A stretch of DNA of 64,000 nt from Fulvivirga lutea. GTDB lineage: Bacteria > Bacteroidota > Bacteroidia > Cytophagales > Cyclobacteriaceae. Numbering within the stretch: the first letter of the stretch is position 1; each line of letters starts with the position of its first letter. Location of the stretch: assembly GCF_017068455.1 (NCBI RefSeq), contig NZ_CP070608.1:3453488-3517487 (forward strand), given 5' to 3'. A model generated the notes under the pieces. It saw nothing but the letters and a program-made list of their open reading frames with translations. It did not search any database and was not told the origin of the DNA. Shown here in pieces: positions 1 to 10,022 of this stretch. A program made the translations under genes and the position numbers.

Positions 1-42
1 GTGTAGGCAATTATATTTATTGAAATCATTAATTATTCAATT

Positions 43-777
43 ATGAAATCAATAATATATACTGCTTTATTATTAACAATAAGCCACTTCTCATTCGGCT
101 TTGGGCCTGATGTAACTCATGAAACAATTGAATTAGCTGAATTTTCGGCTATTTATGTCAATTCAGGATATACTGTTTATTTAAAGCAATCCAATAAACA
201 AGAAGTGAGAGTAGAAGCCCTTTCTGAGATTTTTGACTTGACCAAGTTTGAGGTAGAAAATGGCATTCTCCACATTAACATAGAAAGAAAACCAAAAGAC
301 CCTGATGCAAGTATTTGGGCAAAAATTGATGATATTAAAATAGCTCCTACCATGAATGTGTATATCAGTGTGAGGGATATTAGCACAATAAGAGTAAATG
401 GTAGCGGAAAGGTAATTTCTGAAAATTCGCTTGCATCAAACACTTTAGATTTAGCCATTGCGGGCTCAGGCAGCATGAATCTGGATGTGAAAGGTAAAGA
501 AATTACCACCCAGTTATCAGGTAGTGGAGATATTAAACTGAAGGGCTATGCCACCTCCAATAACATTACCATGAGCGGTAGTGGCTCTATTCATGCCTTT
601 GAGTGCGATTTACAATATGCAGAAGTGGAACAAAGTGGATCTGGTATATGCGAAATAACAGTGACTGAAGAACTAGAAGCCAAAGTCTACGGTAGTGGAA
701 GTATCAAACACAAAGGTTCTACCAAGTCAGTTACTAAAAAGGTGTATGGTAGCGGTGAGATTGATAGGGCTTATTGA
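43..777 (+). CDS. Secreted DUF2807 (GIN-type) beta-helix protein
   Basis: This 244-residue protein begins with a Sec signal peptide (about residues 1-19, ending in SFG). The rest looks like the DUF2807 'putative auto-transporter adhesin, head GIN domain' family common in Bacteroidota. An SGSG or GSG motif recurs about every 18-22 residues from residue 118 onward (NGSGK, AGSGS, SGSGD, SGSGS, QSGSG, YGSGS, YGSGE), as expected for turns of a right-handed beta-helix. It is probably exported to the periplasm or cell surface. The molecular role of the family is not established. No promoter is visible in the 42 bases available upstream. The family call is from the repeat pattern and length. Confidence 0.85.
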   Translation: MKSIIYTALLLTISHFSFGFGPDVTHETIELAEFSAIYVNSGYTVYLKQSNKQEVRVEALSEIFDLTKFEVENGILHINIERKPKDPDASIWAKIDDIKIAPTMNVYISVRDISTIRVNGSGKVISENSLASNTLDLAIAGSGSMNLDVKGKEITTQLSGSGDIKLKGYATSNNITMSGSGSIHAFECDLQYAEVEQSGSGICEITVTEELEAKVYGSGSIKHKGSTKSVTKKVYGSGEIDRAY

Positions 778-797
778 AATATATTGAAAATTTACTA

Positions 798-827
798 TTG
801 ATATAACAATCATTATTTATAGTATTG
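798..827 (+). promoter_or_regulatory. Candidate Bacteroidota-type promoter for the lipoprotein gene
   Basis: TTG at 798-800, a 19-base spacer, then TAGTATTG at 820-827 (one mismatch to TAnnTTTG), about 24 bases before the start codon at 852. Confidence 0.5.
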
Positions 828-851
828 CCGCTATTTTAAAAAATGCTATAA

Positions 852-2051
852 ATGTATACAAGATCACTAATACCCTGTATAATCACCATATTTGTATCAC
901 TTTTACTGATATCCTGTAGTGACGATGAAAGTGAAGTTATCCCTCCAATTGAAAAAGAAGTTTTACCTTCGATAGCTACTGTTATTCCAGACTATGGATT
1001 TAATGGAGACACAATTGAAGTTCATTTAGAGAACTATAATGGTTCTAAAATCGAAAGTGTATTAATAGATGATAAAATCACCAATATAATTTCTGTCAGA
1101 GATAGTATAATTAAAATAGAGGTTCCAATTTTTAACGATGGGAAACAAAGTTCAATAAAAGTTAAAACAGATACTTTGGAATTGGAATACTCAAGAACAT
1201 TCACAGTTTTTGATTTCAAATATCTATCATCAAATATACCTTCACATCTAACTCCAAAAGACACAGTTACACTATATGGTAATTATTTAAATTTAAATTC
1301 AGAAAAGTATAATTTAAACTTCCAGTCCAATGGAAAAATTGTAGGGGCCTTTAATATTTTAAGTATTACCTCTGACTCTATAACAGCTGTTCCAAATCTC
1401 ACAAATAGATATTATGAAAATTCTACAATAGCCCTCACCAGCAGCTTAGCAAGCTATTCTGTAGCAGAAGATGTTGTCTTGTTGGCTTATTTTAAATTTC
1501 ATAATCATTATGGTTTGCCATTTACTCCAGGTGGAAGAATAATTGTTGGTAAATTTGGTGGCGCATCAACTCAAGCTCCTAGGCTGAAAGTAGGTGACTA
1601 TGAAGTTAATTCATACGCTAATTGGGGTAATGAATATCATTTTCATTTACCTCCAAATTTATTGCCATTTCGAAATTACACAATTAATCTCATTTCAAAT
1701 GACAACTTTGAAGACCAACCATTCAGTCAAGAATATAGTACAATCCTTATCAACGAGGGTGTTTATGATCACTCTCCTAAAGTAGTTAATAGCGGCACTT
1801 ACATACCCGAGTTAGTTTTCGCTTTAGAACACGATTATTTACAATACAGAAGTGAAGAATTCTATTTAAAAAATCAAGAAACCCTTGAAATTATTGAATT
1901 AGAAAGGACTGGCACTAGAACGATTAATAATCTACAGGGCCTTTTGTTCAAGGGAGTTACTGTACCAGAATCTGGTGTTTATGATGTGCATTTAGTAATT
2001 AACGGATATGAGCTTGTACATAAAAATGAAGGTACAATAACTTTTAATTAA
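852..2051 (+). CDS. IPT/TIG-like domain lipoprotein, hypothetical
   Basis: The 399-residue product has an SPII signal sequence with lipobox LLISC near residues 18-22 followed by acidic residues (SDDESE). The first 120 residues read like an IPT/TIG immunoglobulin-like domain ('PDYGFNGDTIEVHLENY', alternating beta strands). The remainder is beta-rich without recognisable catalytic motifs. It is probably an outer-membrane-anchored lipoprotein. Its stop codon overlaps by four bases that of the convergent metallophosphoesterase gene. It is more AT-rich than its neighbours. Function is unknown; the TIG assignment is moderate. Confidence 0.7.
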   Translation: MYTRSLIPCIITIFVSLLLISCSDDESEVIPPIEKEVLPSIATVIPDYGFNGDTIEVHLENYNGSKIESVLIDDKITNIISVRDSIIKIEVPIFNDGKQSSIKVKTDTLELEYSRTFTVFDFKYLSSNIPSHLTPKDTVTLYGNYLNLNSEKYNLNFQSNGKIVGAFNILSITSDSITAVPNLTNRYYENSTIALTSSLASYSVAEDVVLLAYFKFHNHYGLPFTPGGRIIVGKFGGASTQAPRLKVGDYEVNSYANWGNEYHFHLPPNLLPFRNYTINLISNDNFEDQPFSQEYSTILINEGVYDHSPKVVNSGTYIPELVFALEHDYLQYRSEEFYLKNQETLEIIELERTGTRTINNLQGLLFKGVTVPESGVYDVHLVINGYELVHKNEGTITFN

Positions 2052-3295
2052 GCTTTACGCTTCAAAGTAATCACCGTCAATTCAGGTGGCATGCCTACTC
2101 TACCCGGGTAGCCAATATAGCCAAAACCTCTGTTCACATAAAGGTGTTGATTGCCTTCTGTGTATAAATCTGCCCATTGTTTGTAGGCATATTGGGAAGG
2201 ACTCCATTTAAAGTCGCCTATTTCAACGCCAAACTGAAAGCCATGGGTATGGCCGGCAAACATCACATCTATATCAGGGTATTTTTGTCTCACCTGGGCA
2301 TCCCAATGGCTCGGATCATGAGAAAGCAATAATTTAACCGCTGCCTCTTCAGAGCCAGCATAGGCTTTATCTAAATCGCCATATTTGGCAAAACGCCCGG
2401 CACCCCAATTTTCATTACCCAGAATTGCAATTTTCTCCCCACCTAGTTCAATGATTCTGTTTTCATTCATCAACAAATCATAGTTCATCAATCGGTGGGC
2501 TTCTTTTAAGTCTTCGAAATTCTGAGCCTTTGCCTTTGCCGAATCCCAGTTGGTATAGTCACCATAATCATGATTACCGGTAACCGAATAAACCCCTAAT
2601 GGTGCCTTGAGTTTATCAAAAATATTAATATAGTCCTTTACTTCATCTGATTCGTTATTCACTAAATCACCAGTAAAAAACATCAGATCAGGCTTTTCAC
2701 GCATCATCATTTCCACCCCTCCTTTAACAGCTGTTTTATTAAAAAAACTACCCGAGTGGATATCTGATACTTGTCCGATGGTTATCCCATCAAATGGTTT
2801 TGGCAAATTAGGAAGGTAAATTGTTTTTCTCCGTATTCTGTAATCATGTGCTCCTGAGATAATACCCCAGCTCATGGCAACTAAAGGAAGCGTACCTGCA
2901 ACCATCGCAGTCTTAGCCAAAAACTCCGACCTTGGAATACTATTTCCTTCACCAGAAGGACTAGGGTTTTGAAATTGCGTAGCTATCCATTTACCCAAAC
3001 GAACAATATCTCCACTCAATAAAAATAGAGCAGCGAACAGCTTAGAAAAATAGTTAATGAAAATACCTGTAAAAATCAGACTGCGAGTCTGACCTTTCAG
3101 GAAATACGGGTTTCCGAAATTGTAAAATAGGATAACAAAAAAAGTTAATCCAGTTAATCCCCAAAATGTGTATTTAATGCCATTTCTAATGGGCTGGCTT
3201 AAATTTCTGGCAGCTAGCATTGCTCCTTGATAGACGTAGTAGTCTATAGCAAAGAGTATTGCCAGTAAAATCGATATAACGATGAGTTTATTCAA
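2048..3295 (-). CDS. Membrane-anchored metallophosphoesterase
   Basis: A 415-residue protein with about three N-terminal membrane segments (residues 3-20, 42-60, 72-95), then a hydrophobic stretch at 127-147 and a calcineurin-like phosphoesterase domain. The metal-binding motifs are all present: D178-x-H180, G209-D210, G240-N241-H242-D243, H326, and G348-H349-T-H351. This matches the YkuE/YaeI-type family, some members of which hydrolyse lipid-linked phosphates. The substrate here is not known. It lies 55 bases downstream of the RND pump gene on the same strand, with a hairpin between them, so co-transcription is uncertain. Confidence 0.88.
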   Translation of the reverse strand: MNKLIVISILLAILFAIDYYVYQGAMLAARNLSQPIRNGIKYTFWGLTGLTFFVILFYNFGNPYFLKGQTRSLIFTGIFINYFSKLFAALFLLSGDIVRLGKWIATQFQNPSPSGEGNSIPRSEFLAKTAMVAGTLPLVAMSWGIISGAHDYRIRRKTIYLPNLPKPFDGITIGQVSDIHSGSFFNKTAVKGGVEMMMREKPDLMFFTGDLVNNESDEVKDYINIFDKLKAPLGVYSVTGNHDYGDYTNWDSAKAKAQNFEDLKEAHRLMNYDLLMNENRIIELGGEKIAILGNENWGAGRFAKYGDLDKAYAGSEEAAVKLLLSHDPSHWDAQVRQKYPDIDVMFAGHTHGFQFGVEIGDFKWSPSQYAYKQWADLYTEGNQHLYVNRGFGYIGYPGRVGMPPELTVITLKRKA

Positions 3296-3309
3296 AATTG
3301 GGTATCGTA

Positions 3310-3338
3310 AGAAGGTGAAGCTATTAACCTCACCTTCT
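3310..3338 (-). other. Intergenic hairpin between RND gene and metallophosphoesterase gene
   Basis: Perfect 9-bp inverted repeat AGAAGGTGA / TCACCTTCT with an 11-base loop. There is no T-tract on the minus strand after it, so it may be an mRNA processing or stability element rather than a terminator. Confidence 0.45.
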
Positions 3339-3350
3339 GTAAATTGTTAT

Positions 3351-6300
3351 TTATACAGTAGCACTTAACTTCTTGGCTGCTCTGTCCTTCGCTCTTTGAT
3401 ATATCCAGAATTTCAATCTGTATACAATGGTAAAGAGAACAGGAACAATAATTAGGGTTAAGAAAGTGGCTACAATCAAACCAAAGATTACTGTCCAGGC
3501 TAAAGGTCCCCAGAATATCACGTTATCTCCACCAAAGTAAATCTGCGGATCAAACTCACTGAAAAGCGAGAAGAAGTCGATATTTAAACCAATGGCCAAT
3601 GGTATTAAACCAAGGACAGTGGTGATGGCTGTAAGTATTACAGGTCTAAGCCTTGCCTTACCACCTCTAATTACAATTTCTTTCACTGTATCTTTTTCAA
3701 GCATTTCATCTTCGTCAATTTTCAAATCATGCTTTTTTCTATCAATGAGTAATTGTGTGTAGTCTAGCAATACCACCCCATTGTTTACCACAATACCTGC
3801 CAATGAGATAATTCCCATCATGGTCATCATAATAACGAATGACCAACCGGTAATCATTAAACCACCAAACACACCTATAAAGCTTAAGAATATAGCCAGC
3901 ATAATGATGATTGGCTTAGAGATACCACCAAATTGGAATACAAGAATGAGCATTATTAAACCTAAACCGCTAAAGAAGGCGCCCATTAAAAAGGCCATTT
4001 GTTTGTTCTGCTCTTCGATCTGTCCTGTATAATCAATCTTTACTCCTTTTGGCAAATCTTTGAAGCTTTCCATCTCTTTCTGGATATCAGAAACAATAGC
4101 ACCGGCATCGGTGTAACCTGGTTGAAGACCTGAATACACAGTTACCACTCTTTTTGTATCTCTGTGTTTGATGGCGCTAAAGGCAGAGGTATTCTTTTGT
4201 TCAGCTACTGCCGATACAGGAACCTCCATGATCTGACCATTAGCCTGATCTCTGAAAATGATCTTTTGATCAAACAAGGCGCTTTTATCGTACCTGTTTT
4301 CTTCGTTGAAGCGAACGTTAATATCATAATCTTCACCATCTAACTTATAGATACCTGCCTTCTCACCAAAAAGTGATCTTCTTAATTGGCTCCCCACTTG
4401 TCCTACAGCAACTCCTAACTCACCTGCTTTCTTTCTATCTACTACCACTTGCATCGATGGTTTGCCTTTGTTCACATCTATCTTAAGTTCTTCTATTCCC
4501 GCTATGTTCTTTGCGTTAATAAAGTTTCTCATTCGCTCTGCGGTATTGATGAGTTCATCATAATCATCACCCTCTAATTCAATGTTAATTGGATAGCCAG
4601 CTGGCGGACCAACAGGATCTTTCTCTACTGATATAGAAACTCCCGGGTAAATTCCTTTTAACCCTTCCTGAATTTTCTGTCTGAGCTTTTCAGAATCCTT
4701 TCCTCTCCTGAATTTAAATTCTCTCATCGAGGTAGTGATCTTAGCTCTATGTGGCATTTCCGCAGATGAACCTCCATCAGTCATTGGATTACCAGCACCT
4801 TCACCCACCTGAGAAACTGAAGATTCCACTAAGAAATTATAGCCATCGTCTTTGTATTCAGGATCATCGATAATGGAATACACTCTATCCTCAATGGCTT
4901 TTGTTATTTCATTTGTTTTTTCGATGGCTGTACCTTGAGGGTATTCGATGTAAACAATAATCTGCTTCGGAGTATTATCTGGGAAAAACTCCACCTTGGT
5001 TCTTTGGCTTGCTAACGATGCTCCAAACAACATGAATACCACAATTAGTAATAAGAACGTTAAGCTGGAATACCAATACACATTATTTCCTCTTACAGCA
5101 TGGGCAAGGCGTCTTTCATACCAGTTTTCAAATTTCACTAACGTTTTACGTTGGAATCTATCTGCGGATTTTTTGATCACATATTTATAAACCCAGAAAA
5201 GGAAAACATTGAAGAGCATTAATGTGCCCAGTCCCTTCATATCTCCTCCGAATATTAAAATAAGAGTACCGATACTTCCTAGAATGGCTGTCAATCGCCA
5301 CAACTGCTTTTTACTTAGTACCTTTTTACCTACTTCCATAAATTGAGATACCAACATTGAGTTCATGAAAATTGCTACGAATAAAGATGAACCCAGTACT
5401 ACTGATAGTGTAATCGGGAAGAAAATCATAAACTCTCCCATCATACCTGGCCACATTCCTAATGGAACAAACGCAGCAACCGTTGTAGCAGTAGATATGA
5501 TAATTGGAAAAGCAATTTCACCAATTCCTTTCTTTGCAGCCTGAACCCTCGATAGCCCCTCTTCTTCCATTAATCGGTATACATTCTCCACTACCACAAT
5601 ACCGTTATCTACTAGCATTCCAAGCCCCATAATCAGACCGAAAAGTATCATGGTATTTAACGTGTACCCTAAAGCTGATAAAATGGTGAACGACATGAAC
5701 ATAGACATAGGAATGGCAAACCCAACGAACAAGGCATTTCTAAATCCTAAGAAAAACATTAAAACAGTTACCACCAGGATAATACCGAATATGATATTAT
5801 TTACCAGATCCTGTACCTGGTTCAATGTTTTAGACGAAGAGTCATTAGAAATGGTAATTGTAAGATCCTGAGGAAAAACATCTGCCTGAGCATCTTTAAT
5901 TATTTCACGAATAGCATCCGCAGCAATAATCATGTTCTTACCAGATCTTTTCTTCACATCCAGCATCACAACACTCTCACCGTACTCTCTGGCAAACGTG
6001 GTTTTGTCCTCCTCTGTAAATGAAACATCCGCAATATCTTTGATGTAAACGGGGCTATTATTTTGGTGCTTGACCACAAAATTCTCAAGTTCCTCAGGCG
6101 ATTCAATTTCACCTAAAACTCGAATGGTTCTTCTTTGTCCGCTACTCTTAATATTGCCTGCAGACATGGTCATATTACCATTATTAATTGCTTGTAGGAT
6201 ATTATCGAAACTTACTTGGGCTGCCATCATTTTATAGATATCAACCGCTACTTCTATTTCCTTTTCCTGAGCTCCACGAATATCTGCAGCTTTAATTTGA

Positions 6301-6845
6301 GGTAAGTCCTCTATTTCTTCCTGAAGATATTCCGCAAATTCCTTGAGCTTCTGAACAGGATAATCACCAGAAATATTGATGTTCATAATAGGCATTTCTT
6401 CCGAAAGCCTTAAGTCAAAAACATTGGGTTCTACTTTTGCGCCATTGAAAAGCGGCCAATCTTCACTAGCCTTCTCACTGTCTACTTCATCTTTCACTTT
6501 CTGTTTGGCCTCTTCAACAGTAATCTCCTCATCGAACTCCACAGTAATGATAGAATAGTCTTCCTGCGATGTTGAAAGAATTTCGACCACGTTACTGATG
6601 TTTTTCACTTTATCCTCTAAAGGATCAGTGATTAGACGTTCTATATCTTCAGCAGTGTTACCCGGAAATGGCGTGCTAATGTAAATTTTAGTTTCCTTTA
6701 CTTCAGGAAAATCTTCCCTTGGCATATCAAAATAGGACGATACACCCACAAAAAGGAAGATGGCAATCATCACATATATCACAGAGGCATTATCAATTGC
6801 CCATGACGATAATTTGAATTCCTTATTTACTTTTTTGTCTTCCAT
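3351..6845 (-). CDS. RND-family efflux transporter, AcrB/MexB-type inner membrane pump
   Basis: An 1164-residue inner-membrane proton-driven pump. The first membrane helix (about residues 17-37) is followed by a porter domain, the GxxxD region of TM4 ('GLGMLVDNGIVVVENVYR') and the second-half equivalent ('ISLAGIVVNNGVVLLDY'). It is longer than typical AcrB (about 1040 residues). The extra length includes a segment between TM6 and the second half (about residues 500-580) with two additional hydrophobic stretches. It is the last of tetR-tolC-MFP-RND, with 4 bases between the MFP stop and its start. Substrate is unknown; multidrug, lipid or metal export are all possible, though no heavy-metal signature was seen. 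Confidence 0.92.
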   Translation of the reverse strand: MEDKKVNKEFKLSSWAIDNASVIYVMIAIFLFVGVSSYFDMPREDFPEVKETKIYISTPFPGNTAEDIERLITDPLEDKVKNISNVVEILSTSQEDYSIITVEFDEEITVEEAKQKVKDEVDSEKASEDWPLFNGAKVEPNVFDLRLSEEMPIMNINISGDYPVQKLKEFAEYLQEEIEDLPQIKAADIRGAQEKEIEVAVDIYKMMAAQVSFDNILQAINNGNMTMSAGNIKSSGQRRTIRVLGEIESPEELENFVVKHQNNSPVYIKDIADVSFTEEDKTTFAREYGESVVMLDVKKRSGKNMIIAADAIREIIKDAQADVFPQDLTITISNDSSSKTLNQVQDLVNNIIFGIILVVTVLMFFLGFRNALFVGFAIPMSMFMSFTILSALGYTLNTMILFGLIMGLGMLVDNGIVVVENVYRLMEEEGLSRVQAAKKGIGEIAFPIIISTATTVAAFVPLGMWPGMMGEFMIFFPITLSVVLGSSLFVAIFMNSMLVSQFMEVGKKVLSKKQLWRLTAILGSIGTLILIFGGDMKGLGTLMLFNVFLFWVYKYVIKKSADRFQRKTLVKFENWYERRLAHAVRGNNVYWYSSLTFLLLIVVFMLFGASLASQRTKVEFFPDNTPKQIIVYIEYPQGTAIEKTNEITKAIEDRVYSIIDDPEYKDDGYNFLVESSVSQVGEGAGNPMTDGGSSAEMPHRAKITTSMREFKFRRGKDSEKLRQKIQEGLKGIYPGVSISVEKDPVGPPAGYPINIELEGDDYDELINTAERMRNFINAKNIAGIEELKIDVNKGKPSMQVVVDRKKAGELGVAVGQVGSQLRRSLFGEKAGIYKLDGEDYDINVRFNEENRYDKSALFDQKIIFRDQANGQIMEVPVSAVAEQKNTSAFSAIKHRDTKRVVTVYSGLQPGYTDAGAIVSDIQKEMESFKDLPKGVKIDYTGQIEEQNKQMAFLMGAFFSGLGLIMLILVFQFGGISKPIIIMLAIFLSFIGVFGGLMITGWSFVIMMTMMGIISLAGIVVNNGVVLLDYTQLLIDRKKHDLKIDEDEMLEKDTVKEIVIRGGKARLRPVILTAITTVLGLIPLAIGLNIDFFSLFSEFDPQIYFGGDNVIFWGPLAWTVIFGLIVATFLTLIIVPVLFTIVYRLKFWIYQRAKDRAAKKLSATV

Positions 6846-6849
6846 GAAA

Positions 6850-8052
6850 TTACTTTCTAATTACTTTAACCTCCTGTCCGTCCTTCACGCTTCTCGCTCC
6901 TTCTTTAATGATATTATCTCCTGAATTGAGTCCGGTAGTAACTTCTACCATATCTCCCTGAGTTTTACCAGTTTGAATAATTACCTTATTTGCCGTGGCG
7001 ATACTTTCACCATTAAGTTTCGAAGCAACATAGGCATATTGCTCTCCATCTGAATTTTCAGATATTACACTTTGTGGTATTAAAATCGCTTTTGGATTAT
7101 TATAGTCGTTAATTTCTACTTTGGCAGTTAAGTTAGGTTTAACCAATCCGTTCATAGCTGGCACAGGTACCTCGATAACAAATGATCTGTTATTTGGATT
7201 TATGTAATTACTGGTTTGCCTTACTTTAGATTCAATGGTTTTACCTAATACGGGAAAATGAACTTTGGCCTTTTTACCGGGAACAATACTAGAGATGTAT
7301 GTTTCTGGAACAGATATTTCCACATACATATCAGATAGATTTACAATTCTAAAAATCTCAGAACCTGGCCCAGGAGCAACAACAGTACCCTGATCTTTAA
7401 TAACATTGTCTATCACACCATTAAATGGAGCTCTAATGTTAAACTTGCTCAATTGGCTTTCAAATTGATTAACAGTGTTTTGCTGTGCCTCGTAATTTGC
7501 TTTGGCCTGAAGGTATTGTATCTCCGTACCTATTTTCTGCTCCCACAGTCTTTTTTGCCTTTCAAAGGTTGTTTTGGCCAAAGAAAGTTGAGTTTTTAAT
7601 TGTGCCAATTGGCTGCTCATTCCACCATCATCTATTCTGGCTAATAATTGACCTTTAGACACTTTATCACCTTCTGTAACATAAACAGCCAAAAGTGTTC
7701 CTGCCATTTCAGGATATATCAAAACATTCTGCTTGGTAGTTACATCACCCTGTAATTGAATAAAGTGATTAAAGTCTTCAAGTTTAGTTTCGAATGTAGT
7801 TACTAAAGGCAGCTTTTTATTGGTATCGTTAGCTACAATAAAAGCATCTAATTCAGCAATTTGCTTTTCTATCTCTTTTTGTTGTTCAGAAAGAGCCTTC
7901 TTTTTAGCTCTTACATCTTCTATATTTCCTGATGCTACAATAGCCTGAACAGATTCATCGCCACCACCACATGCAGCAAATAGCGCAGCAAATAATATTA
8001 AAATTGGTAATTGAAATTTCATAGTTGTTGTATGTCTAGGGTAGTTTTTCAT
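6850..8052 (-). CDS. RND efflux periplasmic adaptor (membrane fusion protein), lipoprotein
   Basis: The 400-residue HlyD/AcrA-family adaptor links the inner-membrane pump to the TolC channel. It has a coiled coil near residues 45-70, a split biotinyl-lipoyl domain ('VLIYPEMAGTLLAVYVTEGD' and 'RAPFNGVIDNVI'), an alpha hairpin between these halves, and C-terminal beta-barrel domains. The start used overlaps the tolC stop by four bases (ATGA). An internal Met at residue 11 (8022) would give a cleaner lipoprotein signal ending FAAC-GGG, so that start is a real alternative. Confidence 0.92.
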   Translation of the reverse strand: MKNYPRHTTTMKFQLPILILFAALFAACGGGDESVQAIVASGNIEDVRAKKKALSEQQKEIEKQIAELDAFIVANDTNKKLPLVTTFETKLEDFNHFIQLQGDVTTKQNVLIYPEMAGTLLAVYVTEGDKVSKGQLLARIDDGGMSSQLAQLKTQLSLAKTTFERQKRLWEQKIGTEIQYLQAKANYEAQQNTVNQFESQLSKFNIRAPFNGVIDNVIKDQGTVVAPGPGSEIFRIVNLSDMYVEISVPETYISSIVPGKKAKVHFPVLGKTIESKVRQTSNYINPNNRSFVIEVPVPAMNGLVKPNLTAKVEINDYNNPKAILIPQSVISENSDGEQYAYVASKLNGESIATANKVIIQTGKTQGDMVEVTTGLNSGDNIIKEGARSVKDGQEVKVIRK

Positions 8053-9380
8053 TTGTTAAGTTGTCCGTAAGCCTTTTCTAATTCCACTTTGGCTACCAAA
8101 GCAGAATACAAGGCATCGTAATAATTGGTTTGAGCTTCTTTATAGTCCGCATCAGCATTGGTAACTTCTATATTAGAACCTACACCTTCCTGATACTTTA
8201 TTTTAGCTACATCATAAATCTCTTCTGCTAATTCAGTATTTTCTTTCTGAGCAACCATGTTATCAATGGCTGTTTCAAGTTTGATTTTAGCCTGACGAAT
8301 CTCCAGATCAATCGAGTTTTCCAGCATATCAAATGACTGTTCAATTTGTTTGGCCTGAATTCTATTTTTTTGGATTCTATTACTTTTCAAAAACCCATCA
8401 AATATTGGCATACTTAAAGTCACACCCAGTGTTCCAAAATTAAGCCACCTGTCGCCATCAAATAATTCGTTTGACTCACCTGTTTGCGTATTATAGCCAT
8501 AAGAGAAATTTGCGTAAAGTGCTGGTAGATATTGAACACGGTTATTCTTCATATCCAGGTTAACCAGGGCTAAATTGGTTTGTAATTGTGAGTATTCAAT
8601 TCGATTATTATAATCAAATTCAGTTTTATCAATCACTGTGAATTCAACCTCTTCAAGCTTATCAGACAAGGTTATTTGTTCAGTCAATTTCATACCCATC
8701 TGAAACTTCAATAAATCTCTGCTTAGATCAAGAAGTTGTTTTGTATTGTCAATCTGTACTTTAAGGTTGTTATGCTGAACTTTTATTCTGCTCACATCAA
8801 TCTTTTCAGCAAAGCCACTTTCGTACATGGCTTGTGTTTCTGTTAATAGTGTATCAAGTCTTCCAAGGTTAACTTCAAGTAATTCATAGCGCTCCTCATT
8901 CACAAGCACATTATAGTAGGCTTTTGATACAGCTTCAATAACATCTATTTGGGTCTTTATATGATCCTTTGTTGAAAGCTCTTTATAAGTTTTAGCAGCC
9001 TGCAGACCCACGAAAAATGAACCATCAAAAAGTAATTGGCGTGCGCTTAAAGCAATATTACCATCATAAGCCTGACCAAAGGCAAACTGAACCTCATCGC
9101 CCTCATTAGCATTAGGGTCAAATATTGTTGCCGGTAATAATGACTTCTGTAATTCGTAGTTATAATTCAATCCAGAGTTAATATTCACTTGTGGTAAACC
9201 ACGCGCCACAGTTTCTCTAACTTGCGCATCGGCTATATCCTTCTCAAACTCTGCGTTCTTGGCATTTTGATTATTCGTTAGAGCATAATCAATGCATTCC
9301 TGCAAGGTATACCCATTATCCTGAGCCCGTCCTTGAGCTACAGAAACAAAAAGAAATACTATTAATAGTAACTGTCTCAT
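8049..9380 (-). CDS. TolC-family outer membrane efflux protein
   Basis: A 443-residue outer-membrane channel with signal peptide MRQLLLIVFLFVSVAQGRA. It shows the two-fold TolC repeat of long alpha-hairpins with beta segments ('YTLQECIDYALTNNQNAKNA' near the N-terminus, 'VTLSMPIFDGFLKSNRIQK' in the second half). It forms the exit duct of the tripartite pump encoded by the next two genes. It starts two bases after the tetR stop and overlaps the MFP start by four bases, so it is translationally coupled in the operon. Confidence 0.92.
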   Translation of the reverse strand: MRQLLLIVFLFVSVAQGRAQDNGYTLQECIDYALTNNQNAKNAEFEKDIADAQVRETVARGLPQVNINSGLNYNYELQKSLLPATIFDPNANEGDEVQFAFGQAYDGNIALSARQLLFDGSFFVGLQAAKTYKELSTKDHIKTQIDVIEAVSKAYYNVLVNEERYELLEVNLGRLDTLLTETQAMYESGFAEKIDVSRIKVQHNNLKVQIDNTKQLLDLSRDLLKFQMGMKLTEQITLSDKLEEVEFTVIDKTEFDYNNRIEYSQLQTNLALVNLDMKNNRVQYLPALYANFSYGYNTQTGESNELFDGDRWLNFGTLGVTLSMPIFDGFLKSNRIQKNRIQAKQIEQSFDMLENSIDLEIRQAKIKLETAIDNMVAQKENTELAEEIYDVAKIKYQEGVGSNIEVTNADADYKEAQTNYYDALYSALVAKVELEKAYGQLNK

Positions 9381-9382
9381 TA

Positions 9383-10003
9383 TTAATTTTCTGCTTTTAG
9401 TGCTTGTTGTAAATATTTATCGTAGAGTTCTTTTCCCTTGGGCGTTACAATTCCATGAACAAAGTGATCAAAAAATAGTAACTGTAATTCTTTGAAGTTG
9501 AACTGATCTTTTGGGTAAACGGTCTCATCAAAAGCTAATTGGACTTCCTCAACTCTCAATCTGGCCAGTGCCTCTGGATTAATCTCTTTTCTGTAATACC
9601 CTTCCTTTACACCGCGCTCCAAATTAGTCTGAACCTGATTTTTTATGTACTCATTTTTAAATTTTGTCCACATCTCCCATGCCTTTGGATGATACTTCTG
9701 TAAATCAAACAGCAGGGAAGGATTCATATCTTTAAAGTCCTTTCGCATGCACTTAGAAACTTTTGATAATTCCTCCAGAGCATTTTCACTTTCCTTAAAA
9801 ACCTCGTCATACTCCTGCTTATTCATATCCATATGCAGTTTCAAAGAAAGTGATACAATCTCATTCTTATCTTTATAATATTGATAGATCGTTTTCTTTG
9901 AAATTGATAAGTGTCTGGCAATGTCATCCATTGATACACTCCTAATTCCATATTTATGGAATAACTCTGCTGCCCCTGCAATAATTTTTTCTTCTATATT
10001 CAT
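9383..10003 (-). CDS. TetR/AcrR-family transcriptional regulator
   Basis: The 206-residue protein has a typical N-terminal TetR helix-turn-helix: 'AAELFHKYGIRSVSMDDIA' then 'LSISKKTIYQYYKDKNEIV' at about residues 11-50. The variable C-terminal ligand and dimer domain follows. It is the first gene of the efflux operon and so probably represses tolC-MFP-RND and itself until an inducer binds. A promoter and an inverted repeat that could be its operator lie directly upstream at 10023-10059. The ligand is unknown. Confidence 0.92.
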   Translation of the reverse strand: MNIEEKIIAGAAELFHKYGIRSVSMDDIARHLSISKKTIYQYYKDKNEIVSLSLKLHMDMNKQEYDEVFKESENALEELSKVSKCMRKDFKDMNPSLLFDLQKYHPKAWEMWTKFKNEYIKNQVQTNLERGVKEGYYRKEINPEALARLRVEEVQLAFDETVYPKDQFNFKELQLLFFDHFVHGIVTPKGKELYDKYLQQALKAEN

Positions 10004-10022
10004 TGTTTTCTCCTCACGCCTG

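Noticed and set aside
852-2051. SusD-like or TonB-linked lipoprotein
   Set aside because: No SusD motifs or TonB-box partner; only a TIG-like N-terminal region is apparent.
3310-3338. Terminator of the RND gene
   Set aside because: Good 9-bp stem but no T-tract on the minus strand after it; annotated as a hairpin only.
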